From CAVRCA01 sp965218045 (GTDB lineage Bacteria > Pseudomonadota > Alphaproteobacteria > Acetobacterales > Acetobacteraceae), in contig CBDCJX010000009.1 of the NCBI GenBank assembly GCA_965218045.1, forward strand, positions 1-64,000: a stretch of 64,000 bases of DNA, given 5' to 3'. Positions 39,932 through 49,071 of the stretch are shown here, in pieces. The notes under the pieces are model-generated. The model saw only the letters and a list, made by a program, of their open reading frames with translations. It did not search any database and was not told the origin of the DNA. Positions within the stretch are counted from its first letter, which is position 1. The number at the start of each line of letters is the position of its first letter. Position numbers and translations under genes: made by a program.

Positions 39932-40884
39932 AGCCGCAAGACACCGCGCTCGCGCTCTGGCCGGCCTCCGCCTCGGCGAGCGCGGTCGAGACCGACCACC
40001 TGATCTGGTCGTTCACCGCGCTCACGCTGGTGCTGGTGGTGCCGATCTTCTTCGGCATCACGTTCTTCGCGCTGCGCTATCGCGACGGACGCCAGGTGAA
40101 CCGCCGCTATCGCGAGAACCGCGACCGCATCCTGGAACTCGGCTGGATGATCATCCCGTTCGTCCTGACACTGATCTTCTTCGTCTGGGGCGCGCAGATG
40201 TTCATCTTCCACAAGAACCCGCCAGCCAACGCGACCGAGATCTCCGCGATCGGCCGACAGTGGATGTGGAAGTTCCAGCATCCCGGCGGCCAGCAGGAGA
40301 TCAACGACCTGCACGTGCCCACCGGCAAGCCGATCCTGATCAACATGATCAGCCAGGATGTCATTCACTCGCTCTACATCCCCTCGATGCGCATCCAGAT
40401 GGAGACCCTGCCCGGGCGCTACACCCAGCTCTGGTTCGACGCGGACCGCCCCGGCACCTACCGTATCCTGTGCAGTGAGTTCTGCGGCACCGACCATTCG
40501 GTGATGGCGGGCCTGCTGACGGTGATGACGCCGGCGAACTACGCGACGTGGCTGGCACAAGCGGGGACGAGTGGCGGCCTCGCCGCCGAGGGCAAGAAGC
40601 TGTTCTCCTCGTATGGTTGCAGCGGCTGCCACGACCAGCGCGGCACGGTGCGGGCACCTTCGCTGGTCGGGCTGTACGGCTCGCCGGTGCCGCTGGAGAG
40701 CGGCGGCACCATTATCGCCGACACCACCTATCTGCGCGACAAGATCCTCAATCCCGACAACCACAAGATCGCCGGCTACAAGCAGGTCATGCCGTCGTTC
40801 AAGGGGGTCATCCCCGAGGACGAGCTGATCCGGCTGATCGCTTACATCAAGAGCAACGGTGAGACGACGGAGCAAACGCAATGA
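39928..40884 (+). CDS. coxB: cytochrome c oxidase subunit II with fused cytochrome c (caa3 type)
   Basis: The 318-residue protein has two N-terminal helices (about residues 28-48 and 72-92) and a periplasmic CuA cupredoxin domain. The CuA ligands appear as His in DVIHSLYIP and in CSEFCGTDHSVM (two Cys, Glu, His, Met). The C-terminal class I cytochrome c domain carries CSGCH and the distal Met in QVMPSFKGVIPEDEL. The fused haem makes this a caa3-type oxidase that can take electrons directly from the multihaem Act complex. Four-base overlaps on both sides. Confidence 0.95.
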   Translation: MKPQDTALALWPASASASAVETDHLIWSFTALTLVLVVPIFFGITFFALRYRDGRQVNRRYRENRDRILELGWMIIPFVLTLIFFVWGAQMFIFHKNPPANATEISAIGRQWMWKFQHPGGQQEINDLHVPTGKPILINMISQDVIHSLYIPSMRIQMETLPGRYTQLWFDADRPGTYRILCSEFCGTDHSVMAGLLTVMTPANYATWLAQAGTSGGLAAEGKKLFSSYGCSGCHDQRGTVRAPSLVGLYGSPVPLESGGTIIADTTYLRDKILNPDNHKIAGYKQVMPSFKGVIPEDELIRLIAYIKSNGETTEQTQ

Positions 40885-42539
40885 GCCCGCTCGACACCAC
40901 GCTCCGCGATCCGCCGACCCCGCGCACCACGATCGGCCGCCCGCCCGACTACCTGCACGAGGCGCACACCTTGCGCTCGTGGTTCTTCACCACGGACCAC
41001 AAGCGGATCGCGTTGCTCTACCTGTTCGCCATCACGGTGTTCTTCGTGGTGGGCGCGATCGCCGCCGGGCTGGTGCGCCTCGCCCTGGTGGTGCCGAACG
41101 GGCAGATCTTCACCAGCGATACCTACAACAAGCTGTTCACCGTGCATGGCGTGGTGATGGTCTGGTTCTTCCTGATCCCGTCGATTCCGGCGACGTTCGG
41201 CAACTTCCTGATCCCGATCATGATCGGCGCCAAGGACCTGGCATTCCCTCGGCTCAACCTGCTGAGCTGGTACGTGTTCGTCGGCGGCGCGTTGTTCACC
41301 GTGGCAGACCTGGTGATCGGCGGCGTCGACACAGGATGGACGTTCTACGCGCCGTTCAGCACCACCTTTTCCAACACCTACGTCATTCCGGCGCTGATCG
41401 GCGTGATCATCGTCGGCTTCTCGTCGATCCTGACCGGGCTCAACTTCGTGGTGACGATCCACACCATGCGCGCCCCCGGCATGACCTGGTTCCGCATGCC
41501 GATCTTCGTCTGGACGCACTACGCGACCAGCCTGATCTTCCTGCTGGCAACGCCGGTGATCACGATCGCGCTGATCCTGCTGGTGATGGAGCGCGCGTTC
41601 GGCATCGGCATCTTCGACCCGGCGCTCGGTGGCGACCCGGTATTGTTCGAGCACCTGTTCTGGTTCTACTCGCACCCGGCGGTCTACATCATGGTGTTGC
41701 CGGGCATGGGCGTGATCAGCGAGATCGTGCCGGCCTTCGCGCAGAAGAAACTTTTCGGCTATCGCTTTATCGCCTATGCGAGCATCGGCCTGGCGAGCAT
41801 CACGTTCTTCGTGTGGGGCCACCACATGTTCGTCAACGGCGAGAGCACAACCGCGGCGCTGGTGTTCTCCGTGCTCAGCTTCGCCGTCGCGGTGCCCTCG
41901 GCGGTGAAGGTCTACAATTGGACCGCGACGATCTACAAAGGCAGCATCCGCTTGCGAACGCCGATGCTGTACGCGATGGGCTATATCGGCTTGTTCGTGC
42001 TGGGCGGACTGACCGGGCTGTTCCTCGCCACCTTGTCGGTGAACGAGCATGTGCACGGCACCTACTTCGTGGTCGCGCATTTCCACTACATCATGGTTGG
42101 TGGCACCGTGCTCGCCTTCCTCGGCGGGTTGCACTTCTGGTGGCCCAAATTCACCGGCCGCCTGTATCCGGAGGGCTGGGGACAGATATCGGCACTGTTC
42201 ATCTTCATCGGCTTCAACGTGACGTTCTTCCCGCAATTCCTGCTGGGCTATCTCGGGATGCCACGGCGCTATCATGAGTATCCGCCCGAGTTCCAGTTGC
42301 TCAACGTGCTGTCCTCGGCTGGCGCCACCGTCCTGGCCGCCGGCTACGTGTTTCCGATGGTCTACCTGACCTGGTCGCTCTGGTTCGGCCGCCGTGCGCC
42401 GGACAACCCGTGGGAGGCGAAGGGGCTGGAGTGGACCACGACCTCGCCGCCGCCGGCGCACAACTTCGTCACCCCGCCCACGGTGGATTTCGAGCCGTAC
42501 GGCTACCCGATCGAGACGCCCGAAGATGCCAGCAGCTAG
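40881..42539 (+). CDS. coxA: cytochrome c oxidase subunit I, A2-type
   Basis: The 552-residue catalytic subunit has twelve helices, low-spin haem, and haem-copper centre. Haem a ligand His is in FTVHGVVMVWFFLIP. The CuB and cross-linked Tyr region is FWFYSHPAVYIMVLPGMGV: the usual helix VI Glu (HPEVY) is replaced by Ala, while Tyr-Ser precede His-Pro, the YSHPxVY pattern of A2-type oxidases. The CuB His pair is in FVWGHHMFVNG, and the high- and low-spin haem His pair is in FVVAHFHYIMVGG. It is the terminal oxygen reductase fed by the upstream complex. Confidence 0.96.
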   Translation: MSPLDTTLRDPPTPRTTIGRPPDYLHEAHTLRSWFFTTDHKRIALLYLFAITVFFVVGAIAAGLVRLALVVPNGQIFTSDTYNKLFTVHGVVMVWFFLIPSIPATFGNFLIPIMIGAKDLAFPRLNLLSWYVFVGGALFTVADLVIGGVDTGWTFYAPFSTTFSNTYVIPALIGVIIVGFSSILTGLNFVVTIHTMRAPGMTWFRMPIFVWTHYATSLIFLLATPVITIALILLVMERAFGIGIFDPALGGDPVLFEHLFWFYSHPAVYIMVLPGMGVISEIVPAFAQKKLFGYRFIAYASIGLASITFFVWGHHMFVNGESTTAALVFSVLSFAVAVPSAVKVYNWTATIYKGSIRLRTPMLYAMGYIGLFVLGGLTGLFLATLSVNEHVHGTYFVVAHFHYIMVGGTVLAFLGGLHFWWPKFTGRLYPEGWGQISALFIFIGFNVTFFPQFLLGYLGMPRRYHEYPPEFQLLNVLSSAGATVLAAGYVFPMVYLTWSLWFGRRAPDNPWEAKGLEWTTTSPPPAHNFVTPPTVDFEPYGYPIETPEDASS

Positions 42540-43188
42540 CGCTATCGGGCTGCCGGTCGGTATCGAGGTCGAGGAGCAGTTCGCCAACGCCGAGCAGCAA
42601 CGCCGCGCCGCCGAGCTCGGCATGTGGGCCTGGCTGCTGACCGAGCTGCTGCTGTTCGGCGGACTTTTTCTTGGTGCGCTGGTGCTGCACTACCTGCATC
42701 CGGCCTCGGTGCAGGCGGCGGCGCGGCACCTCAAGTTCTGGATCGGTGCGAGCAACACGGTCATCCTGATCTGCTCCAGCCTGACGATGTCCGGCGCGAT
42801 CATGCTGTCGCGGCTGGGCGGGCAAAGATGGATGCTGCGCTGCATGGTGGCGACAGCGGCGCTCGGTTCGTTGTTTCTGATACTGAAGGGCTACGAATAC
42901 TACCGGGACTATGCCGAGCACATGACGCCGTTCCTCAGTGGGCCCTATGCGCTCGCCGGCGACGAGCCATCCAAGCTGTTCGTCAATCTCTACTTCCTGG
43001 TCACTTCGCTGCACGGCCTGCATCTCACCACCGGTGTGCTCATCCTGCTGTGGCTGGCTCGGCAAGCGAGCCGACCCGGCTACCTGGAGCGGCATCAGAA
43101 CCGCATCGAAGTCTACGGCCTATACTGGCATTTCATCGACCTGATCTGGATCACCGCGTTTCCCGTGCTCTACGTGGTGGGCCGATGA
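42526..43188 (+). CDS. coxC: cytochrome c oxidase subunit III
   Basis: The 220-residue protein starts at ATG 42526, overlapping coxA by 14 bases. It has about five helices in the family pattern: ELGMWAWLLTELLLFGGLFL, the conserved Glu-containing segment FLILKGYEYYRDYAEHMTPF, LYFLVTSLHGLHLTTGVLIL and GLYWHFIDLIWITAFPVLYV, the last carrying the canonical YWHFIDxIW motif. It supports stability and proton uptake of subunit I. Confidence 0.94.
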   Translation: MPAASAIGLPVGIEVEEQFANAEQQRRAAELGMWAWLLTELLLFGGLFLGALVLHYLHPASVQAAARHLKFWIGASNTVILICSSLTMSGAIMLSRLGGQRWMLRCMVATAALGSLFLILKGYEYYRDYAEHMTPFLSGPYALAGDEPSKLFVNLYFLVTSLHGLHLTTGVLILLWLARQASRPGYLERHQNRIEVYGLYWHFIDLIWITAFPVLYVVGR

Positions 43189-43490
43189 GCGGTCGCCTGC
43201 CCGACACCGACGCGCGGCGCGCGATCTGGGCGCATATGCGCGTGCCGGTGTTCGCATTCCTCGCACTGCTCGGCTTCCTCGCTGGCATCGTCCTGCTCGG
43301 CCAGTTGATGCCGTCGCGCACCGCCTCGTTCATCGAGGCCGGGCTCACGCTCTGCATGATCCTTACGGTACTGTTATTTTCCATGGAGGTGCGACGCGAG
43401 GCGCCGTTGATGCGTTTCTACGCGGGCCTGGGCTTCTGCTGGCTGACCATCCTGCTTGCCATCACGATGCTCGACTACTGGACACGCTGA
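43185..43490 (+). CDS. coxD: cytochrome c oxidase subunit IV-like small membrane protein
   Basis: The 101-residue protein has three hydrophobic helices (about residues 19-40, 48-67 and 78-98), matching the size and topology of bacterial oxidase subunit IV (CtaF/CyoD-like) proteins. The overlap with coxC (ATGA) and position at the end of the operon support the call. No catalytic residue is expected. The sequence itself is weakly distinctive. Confidence 0.75.
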   Translation: MSGRLPDTDARRAIWAHMRVPVFAFLALLGFLAGIVLLGQLMPSRTASFIEAGLTLCMILTVLLFSMEVRREAPLMRFYAGLGFCWLTILLAITMLDYWTR

Positions 43491-43513
43491 ATTTGCGGAC
43501 AAGGAACTGAGGC

Positions 43514-44506
43514 ATGGCGCGTATTGCAGTGATCACCGGGGCCGGCGCCGGCGTCGGGCGGGCGACCGCCACCGAGTTCGCGCGCAACGGGTGTGACGTT
43601 GCCCTGCTGTCGCGCGACCCGGATCGGCTGGACGCCGCCGCCGCCGAGCTGCGCCGCTTCGGCGTGCGCATATTGCCGATCCCCACGGACGTGGCCGATG
43701 CGGCGGCGGTCGAGGCCGCGGCCGAGCGGGTCGAGCAGGAACTCGGTCCGATCGACATCTGGGTGAACGTGGCGATGGCAACGGTGTTCGCGCCGGTGCA
43801 CAAGCTCACGCCGGAGGAAATCCAGCGCGGCACCAACGTCACCTATCTCGGGCAGGTACACGGCATGATGGCGGCGTTGAAGCGGATGCGCCCGCGCAAC
43901 CACGGCTCGATCGTCAATGTCGGCTCGGCGCTCGGCTATCGCTCGGTGCCGTTGCAGTCGATCTATTGCGGCGCCAAGTTCGCGATACGCGGCTTTACCG
44001 ACTCGCTGCGTTCCGAGCTGATCCACGACAACGTCAACGTCACGCTCACGATGGTGGACCTGCCGGCGGTCAACACGCCGCAATTCGACTGGTCGTTGAA
44101 CAAGATGGGGCGCAAGGCGATGCCGGTGCCGCCGATCTATCAGCCCGAGGTGCCGGCGCGGGCGATCTATTTCGGCGCCACCCATCCGCGCCGCCAGATC
44201 TGGGTCGGCTTCCCGACGGTGAAAGCGATCCTCGCCAATCGCATCGCACCCGGCCTGATCGACCGCTATCTGGCGAAGAGCGGCTATAGCGGGCAGCTAA
44301 CTGACCAGCCGCTATCGGCCAACGCGCCGGCGAACCTGTTCGAGCCGGTCAAGGGCGCTTACGGCGCGCATGGGCGCTTCGACAGCAAGGCGCGGACCGG
44401 GAGCTGGGAGATGTTCACCAGCCGCCATCGCACCGCGTTCTGGGCGACTGTTGGAGTGGTCGCTGTGGCCGGCATCCACCAGCTTGCCAAGCGCCTGAAC
44501 GTCTGA
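43514..44506 (+). CDS. short-chain dehydrogenase/reductase with C-terminal extension
   Basis: The 330-residue NAD(P)-dependent oxidoreductase has the Rossmann motif VITGAGAGVGRATATEFARN (about residues 6-25). The NAG-like motif reads NVAMA, with active-site Ser in IVNVGSALGYRSVPLQSIYC and the YxxxK pair in SIYCGAKFAIRGF. About 80 residues beyond the usual SDR core form a basic C-terminal tail that ends in a hydrophobic stretch (AFWATVGVVAVAGIHQLAKR), suggesting membrane attachment. It begins 24 bases after coxD on the same strand but is functionally unrelated; its stop is four bases from a convergent gene. Confidence 0.9.
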   Translation: MARIAVITGAGAGVGRATATEFARNGCDVALLSRDPDRLDAAAAELRRFGVRILPIPTDVADAAAVEAAAERVEQELGPIDIWVNVAMATVFAPVHKLTPEEIQRGTNVTYLGQVHGMMAALKRMRPRNHGSIVNVGSALGYRSVPLQSIYCGAKFAIRGFTDSLRSELIHDNVNVTLTMVDLPAVNTPQFDWSLNKMGRKAMPVPPIYQPEVPARAIYFGATHPRRQIWVGFPTVKAILANRIAPGLIDRYLAKSGYSGQLTDQPLSANAPANLFEPVKGAYGAHGRFDSKARTGSWEMFTSRHRTAFWATVGVVAVAGIHQLAKRLNV

Positions 44507-44510
44507 CGCC

Positions 44511-45398
44511 CTACCGCATGGTGCAGCGCCGGGGGATGCCGCGCGCGCCGGGGCGCAGGCGGAACAGGGCACCGGCGCGTGGTTCGCGTTGCAGTTGCTC
44601 CGCATCGAGCTTCTCGCGAGCACTCGTTACGTACATTTCGTCGAGTTCATCGCCGCCGAACGCGCACATGGTTGGTTGGCTCACCGGCAGGACGATGTCG
44701 CGATCCACCGATCCGTCCGCGTTGTAGCGCCGCAGCCGGCCGGCGCCGTGCAGGGCGCACCAGTAGCCGCCTTCGGTGTCGACGGCGGCACCGTCCGGCA
44801 GACCGGGTTCTTCATGCAGCGCCGCAAACCGACGCCCCGGACCGATTCGGCCGGCCTCCGCATCGAATGCGTGGGCGATGATCTCGCGACGCTGGCTGTG
44901 CGACAGATAGAACACGCCGCCGTCCGGGCTCCACGCCATGCCGTTGTGCAGTTCGGCCGCGTCCGGTTCCGCCCGTAGCCCCTCGCCGAGGATGAAGCTA
45001 TGCAAGGATGATCGAACCGGTGGCTGCGTGGTCTTATCGAGGGGATCGAACATCACGCCGATCCAGAAGCGACCGGTCTTGTCGCAAGCGCCCTCGTTGA
45101 ACCGCAGCAGCGCCGGGTCGAACGGCGGTGGCGCGAGCCGGGTCAGGCCGCCGGATGCGAAATCGAGCTGGAACACGCCCTGCCGCAACGCCACGATGGC
45201 GCCACGCAAGTCCGCCAGCAGCGCGAAACCGCCGATATCGCTGGTCATCGCCCAGGCGCGTTGAATTCGGGCGCGCGGGTCGTAGCGGTAGAGCGCGGGC
45301 TTCTTGATGTCGACCCAGTAGAGTGCGCGCTCCTCCGCCGACCAGGTTGGCGACTCGCCGATTGTCGCTTGGGCGTCGAGGACGGTTTCAATGTTCAT
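44511..45398 (-). CDS. SMP-30/gluconolactonase-family lactonase
   Basis: The 295-residue six-bladed beta-propeller has metal ligands as in sugar lactonases: Glu in ATIGESPTWSAEERALYWVD (about residue 15), Asn in LHNGMAWSPDGGVFYLSHS and Asp in LPDGAAVDTEGGYWCALHGA, the SMP-30 signature. Such enzymes hydrolyse aldonolactones or other lactones. It is transcribed towards the SDR gene and away from the GMC oxidoreductase gene, with a 139-base divergent gap (45399-45537) in which no clear operator was seen. Confidence 0.9.
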   Translation of the reverse strand: MNIETVLDAQATIGESPTWSAEERALYWVDIKKPALYRYDPRARIQRAWAMTSDIGGFALLADLRGAIVALRQGVFQLDFASGGLTRLAPPPFDPALLRFNEGACDKTGRFWIGVMFDPLDKTTQPPVRSSLHSFILGEGLRAEPDAAELHNGMAWSPDGGVFYLSHSQRREIIAHAFDAEAGRIGPGRRFAALHEEPGLPDGAAVDTEGGYWCALHGAGRLRRYNADGSVDRDIVLPVSQPTMCAFGGDELDEMYVTSAREKLDAEQLQREPRAGALFRLRPGARGIPRRCTMR

Positions 45399-45537
45399 GC
45401 GCGCCTCCGTCGCAGCGGCAACTCGCTGGCAAGCCGCCGGGTTGCACGCCCATCGAGGCTTGTTGACGGGTTTTCACATCGGGCACGGAACGGGGCGGAG
45501 AGCATCGCGTAAAGGGTTGGCCCAGCAGGAGCGCGCG

Positions 45538-47115
45538 ATGCCCGCCACCAGCGACCATTACGACATCATCGTCATTGGCAGCGGCCCCGGCGGCGCCTCG
45601 CTGGCGCACCGCCTCGCCGGCACCGGCAAGCGCATCCTGATGCTGGAGCGCGGCGACTATCTCCCACGATCGCGCACCAACTGGGACGCCAAGGCGGTTT
45701 TCGTCGATGGCATCTACCAGGCGCCGGAAACCTGGTATGGCGCCGATGGCAGCAGCTTCCACCCAGGGCTGCACTATTTCGTGGGCGGCAATTCCAAGGT
45801 TTTTGGCGCGGCGCTGTTTCGCCTCCGCGAGCGGGATTTCGGCGCGTTGCAGCACAAGGACGGGGTCTCGCCGGCCTGGCCGCTGGGCTACGACGTGTTC
45901 GAGCCGTACTACACGGAGGCGGAGCGGCTGTACCATGTGCACGGCCAGCGCGGCGAGGACCCGAATGAGCCGTGGTCGAGCGCGCCGTACGCCTACCCGC
46001 CGGTGCAGCACGAGCCGCGTGTCCAGGAACTGAACGACATCCTGCAACGGGAGGGAATGCACCCGTTCCACCTGCCGCTCGGCATCAAGCTCGAGCAGAA
46101 CCCGGACGGCAGTGCCACCACCTATAGCCCGTGCATCCGCTGCGACGCGTTCGACGGCTTTCCCTGCGCGATCAACGCCAAGGCCGACGCGCAGGTGATC
46201 TGCGTCGACCCGACGCGCGCGGCGCACCCGAATTTTTCCCTGCTGACCAACGCCTATGTCAGCCGCCTGGAGACCGATACGAGCGGCCGCAGTGTCAGCC
46301 GCGTCCACGTGGTCCGGCACAACCAGTTCGAACAGTATTCGGCCGACATCGTGGTGGCCGCCTGCGGCGCGTTGAGTTCGGCGTTGCTGCTGTTCCGGTC
46401 ACTCAGCGATGCGCATCCGAAGGGTTTGGCTAACGGATCGGACCAGGTCGGGCGCAACTACATGCGGCACAACATGTCGGTGGTGATGGCGCTGCTCAAG
46501 GAGCCGAATCACACGGTGTTCCAAAAGACCCTGGCGTTCAGCGACTTCTACTTCGGCGCCGATGACTGGGAATTCCCCATGGGGTTGGTGCAGATGTGCG
46601 CCACCTCGCATGGCGAGCAGATCCGTGGCGAGGCGGTGCCGGGTTTCCTATCGTGGCTGCCGGAGATGCCGTTCGACAAGATGGCCGAGCACTCGATGGA
46701 TTTCTGGTTGCAGAGCGAGGATTTGCCTCGGCCGGAGAACCGCATCCGCTACGACGGCGACCGCGTGGTGCTCGACATCCACGAGGGCAACGAGGAAGCC
46801 GCCCGCCGCCTGCGCGCCAAGCTCGAGGGGCTGCTCACGCCGATGCGCGCGTGGCCGAAGCTGATCGAGCGCAGCTTGTATCTCGGCAAGAACATCCCGA
46901 TCGGCGGCACCGCGCATCAGGCCGGCACCTGCCGGTTCGGCACCGACCCAACAACCTCGGTGCTCGACCTCGACTGCAAGACGCACGAGCTCGACAACCT
47001 CTACATCACCGATGCGAGTTTTTTCCCCTCGATCGGCGCGGTGAACCCGACCTTGACGATCATCGCCAACGCGCTGCGCGTGGCCGATCGCATCAAGGAA
47101 CGGCTCGGCGCGTGA
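45538..47115 (+). CDS. GMC-family FAD oxidoreductase
   Basis: The 525-residue flavoprotein of the glucose-methanol-choline family starts at ATG 45538, preceded by GCAGGAGCGCGCG, a plausible ribosome-binding site. The FAD motif is YDIIVIGSGPGGASLAHRLA. The conserved second signature region is YFVGGNSKVFGAALFRLRER. The C-terminal active-site His is in IGGTAHQAGTCRFG, and the GMC ending NPTLTIIANALRVADRIKER is present. A Cys-containing stretch (YSPCIRCDAFDGFPCAINAK) replaces the region where many GMC sugar oxidases bind substrate. The stop overlaps the next gene. Oxidation of an alcohol or sugar-like hydroxyl is likely. Confidence 0.92.
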   Translation: MPATSDHYDIIVIGSGPGGASLAHRLAGTGKRILMLERGDYLPRSRTNWDAKAVFVDGIYQAPETWYGADGSSFHPGLHYFVGGNSKVFGAALFRLRERDFGALQHKDGVSPAWPLGYDVFEPYYTEAERLYHVHGQRGEDPNEPWSSAPYAYPPVQHEPRVQELNDILQREGMHPFHLPLGIKLEQNPDGSATTYSPCIRCDAFDGFPCAINAKADAQVICVDPTRAAHPNFSLLTNAYVSRLETDTSGRSVSRVHVVRHNQFEQYSADIVVAACGALSSALLLFRSLSDAHPKGLANGSDQVGRNYMRHNMSVVMALLKEPNHTVFQKTLAFSDFYFGADDWEFPMGLVQMCATSHGEQIRGEAVPGFLSWLPEMPFDKMAEHSMDFWLQSEDLPRPENRIRYDGDRVVLDIHEGNEEAARRLRAKLEGLLTPMRAWPKLIERSLYLGKNIPIGGTAHQAGTCRFGTDPTTSVLDLDCKTHELDNLYITDASFFPSIGAVNPTLTIIANALRVADRIKERLGA

Positions 47116-48059
47116 CCCGCAAGCGCGGGGCCCTGCTGGTCGGGGCGACGCTGCTTTTCGTAGCGTGGCCGCGACGACCGCGCGTGCGCGCGCAACGCAT
47201 TCTGCGGATCAGCCGCGTGGTCGCCGATCTCGATCGCGCGGAAGCGTTCTATCGTGACGCACTCGGCTTCCGGCCTGTCATGCGCGGACCGACGAACCCG
47301 GCGGTGCTGGCCGTACTCGGGATGCCCGGCGTGGAAGCCGAGGAATCCGTGATGCAGCTCGGCGAGCAGACCATCGCCTTGGTGCGCTTCGCGACGCCAG
47401 GACGCGGCTATCCGCCTGACAGCCGCAGCGACGATCTGTGGTTCCAGCACCTGGCGATCGTGGTGAGCGACATGGACGAAGCTTACGCGCGTCTGACGCG
47501 GTACCCCGGCTGGGAGTCGATCAGCGAGGGCGGGCCACAAACGTTGCCGGCAGCCAACGGGGGCGTGCGTGCCTTCAAGTTCCGCGACCCTGACCGGCAT
47601 CCGTTGGAGCTGATCTGGTTCCCGCCGCATCAGGGTCGCGCGGCCTGGCACCACGGCACCACTGGCTCGCTGCCGTTCCTGGGCATTGACCACAGCGCGC
47701 TCGTCATCGCATCCGTCGCGCGTTGCCTGCGCTTCTATCGCGCGCTCGGCTTCAAGGTGGGCGATCGTTCGCTGAACCGTGGCGCCGCGCAGTCGCTGCT
47801 CGACGGGCTAAGCGATGCGCGGGTGCGGGTGACCGGGCTGCGACCAAGCGCGGCGGCGGGACCGGGGCTGGAACTGCTCGCCTACCAGCCGCTTGGGCGA
47901 GCGAACCACATGAGCGCAACAAACGACATTGCCACCGACTGGGTGACCATCGCCGTCGATCACCTCGCGGACGGCTTGCCGCGCCTGGTGCGCGACCCGG
48001 ACGGCCACCGCCTCGTTCTGGTCGATCAGGGCGTCGGTTCGATCGGCGCTCCGGCTTGA
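47112..48059 (+). CDS. two-domain VOC (glyoxalase/bleomycin-resistance/dioxygenase) protein
   Basis: The 315-residue protein starts at GTG 47112, overlapping the GMC stop. After an N-terminal hydrophobic, possibly exporting or anchoring, segment (GALLVGATLLFVAWPRRPRV) comes a first VOC domain (RILRISRVVADLDRAEAFYR to DPDRHPLELIWFPP) and a second one (FLGIDHSALVIASVARCLRF to VRDPDGHRLVLVDQG). Metal-ligand positions in the second half (His in GIDHSAL, Glu in GLELLAY) look retained; the first lacks the usual opening His. It may be a lyase, isomerase or dioxygenase acting with the GMC enzyme. Confidence 0.85.
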   Translation: MTRKRGALLVGATLLFVAWPRRPRVRAQRILRISRVVADLDRAEAFYRDALGFRPVMRGPTNPAVLAVLGMPGVEAEESVMQLGEQTIALVRFATPGRGYPPDSRSDDLWFQHLAIVVSDMDEAYARLTRYPGWESISEGGPQTLPAANGGVRAFKFRDPDRHPLELIWFPPHQGRAAWHHGTTGSLPFLGIDHSALVIASVARCLRFYRALGFKVGDRSLNRGAAQSLLDGLSDARVRVTGLRPSAAAGPGLELLAYQPLGRANHMSATNDIATDWVTIAVDHLADGLPRLVRDPDGHRLVLVDQGVGSIGAPA

Positions 48060-48502
48060 GGGCCGATGACGTGCGTGGAGGCGAGCGGATGCAGCACAGC
48101 CTCGCTGACCGGCAACGTGCGTGGCGCGAGCATGATCAGGCCGAGGCCACCAACCAGGCCGAAGTTCTTCAGGAAGTCCCAGAAATGCTGCAACCCCTCG
48201 CCTTCCTGCCACCGCCAGAAGTCCCGATGACGCCAGAACTGGTGATACAGCACGGCGGTGACGACGCAGAACCCGGCCAGGATGAAGGCGGCCAGTCGGT
48301 CATGCCATCCGGTGACGATGCAGGCCGGGGTCACCAATTCGACGATGATGGCGGCGATCAGCATGGCTGGCTTGAACGGGGTGTTGCCGGCCTGCTTCAT
48401 GGCGGCATCCCAGTTCACGATCTTGTCGATCGCGCTGAACGGGAACAACACCACGAGGCAGAAACGCAGCAGCAGCGGCGCGTAAGCGTTGATCAGAATC
48501 AC
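48026..48502 (-). CDS. DoxX-family membrane protein
   Basis: The 158-residue protein has four predicted helices. The opening INAYAPLLLRFCLVVLFPFS and the DKIVNWDAAM segment, followed by TPACIVTGWHDRLAAFILAG, match DoxX/DoxD-like subunits associated with quinone-linked oxidation. Its last 34 bases overlap convergently with the VOC gene. Role here unknown; it could pass electrons from a dehydrogenase to quinone. Confidence 0.8.
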   Translation of the reverse strand: MILINAYAPLLLRFCLVVLFPFSAIDKIVNWDAAMKQAGNTPFKPAMLIAAIIVELVTPACIVTGWHDRLAAFILAGFCVVTAVLYHQFWRHRDFWRWQEGEGLQHFWDFLKNFGLVGGLGLIMLAPRTLPVSEAVLHPLASTHVIGPQAGAPIEPTP

Positions 48503-48603
48503 GATGCGGCTTGCTCCGTGAAGGGTGACGAGGCCACAGGTGGCGCCGACGCAACGGCAGGCGCGTTCGAAAGTTCAGACATGCGTGGTACGGGAGTTGA
48601 GCG

Positions 48604-49053
48604 ATGACGGAAACCAGCGGAACGCCGCCCGAGATACCGTATTGGCACCTGTGGGTCGATGCCGACGGCGTCAGCCATCAGGACCGGTGCACCCTGACCT
48701 CGTTCGAGCTGAAGGGTGTCGGCGACGCGGACCCGCAATGGAACGACAAGCAAGAGCGGAGCGAGGCAACGGTGGTGTACACCGTCCAGCCGGTCGGCTG
48801 GGTCGGCGACTGGCACGAGAACCCGGCGCCGCAATGGATCGTCGTGCTCTCGGGTCGCTGGTGGATCGAGTCGATGGACGGCACCCGCGTCGAGCAAGGC
48901 CCCGGCGAGTTTTCCTTCGGCGAGGACCAGGGCTGCACCGCCACGGAAGGGCGCAAGGGTCACCGATCGGGCACCATCGGCGACACCCCGGCGGTGCTGA
49001 TGACGGTGCAGTTGCATATTCCGCCGCAACGCGGCCCCTGTCGTTTCAAGTAG
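48604..49053 (+). CDS. cupin-like protein of unknown function
   Basis: The 149-residue soluble protein is rich in Trp, Gly and acidic residues. The central part (DWHENPAPQWIVVLSGRWWI and EQGPGEFSFGEDQGCTATEG, then KGHRSGTIGDTPAVLMTVQL) has the spacing of a single-domain cupin: a first motif with His and Gln-Trp around the strand turn and a second with acidic GEFSFGED and GHRS. Metal ligands are only partly canonical. It precedes the second SMP-30-like gene by 18 bases and is probably co-transcribed. Confidence 0.65.
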   Translation: MTETSGTPPEIPYWHLWVDADGVSHQDRCTLTSFELKGVGDADPQWNDKQERSEATVVYTVQPVGWVGDWHENPAPQWIVVLSGRWWIESMDGTRVEQGPGEFSFGEDQGCTATEGRKGHRSGTIGDTPAVLMTVQLHIPPQRGPCRFK

Positions 49054-49071
49054 CATCGCGACCCAAGCAGA

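Noticed and set aside
38287..42623. Minus-strand frames of 864 and 593 codons opposite actF, coxB and coxA
   Set aside because: They are complementary to conserved respiratory genes, with no start signals or domains.
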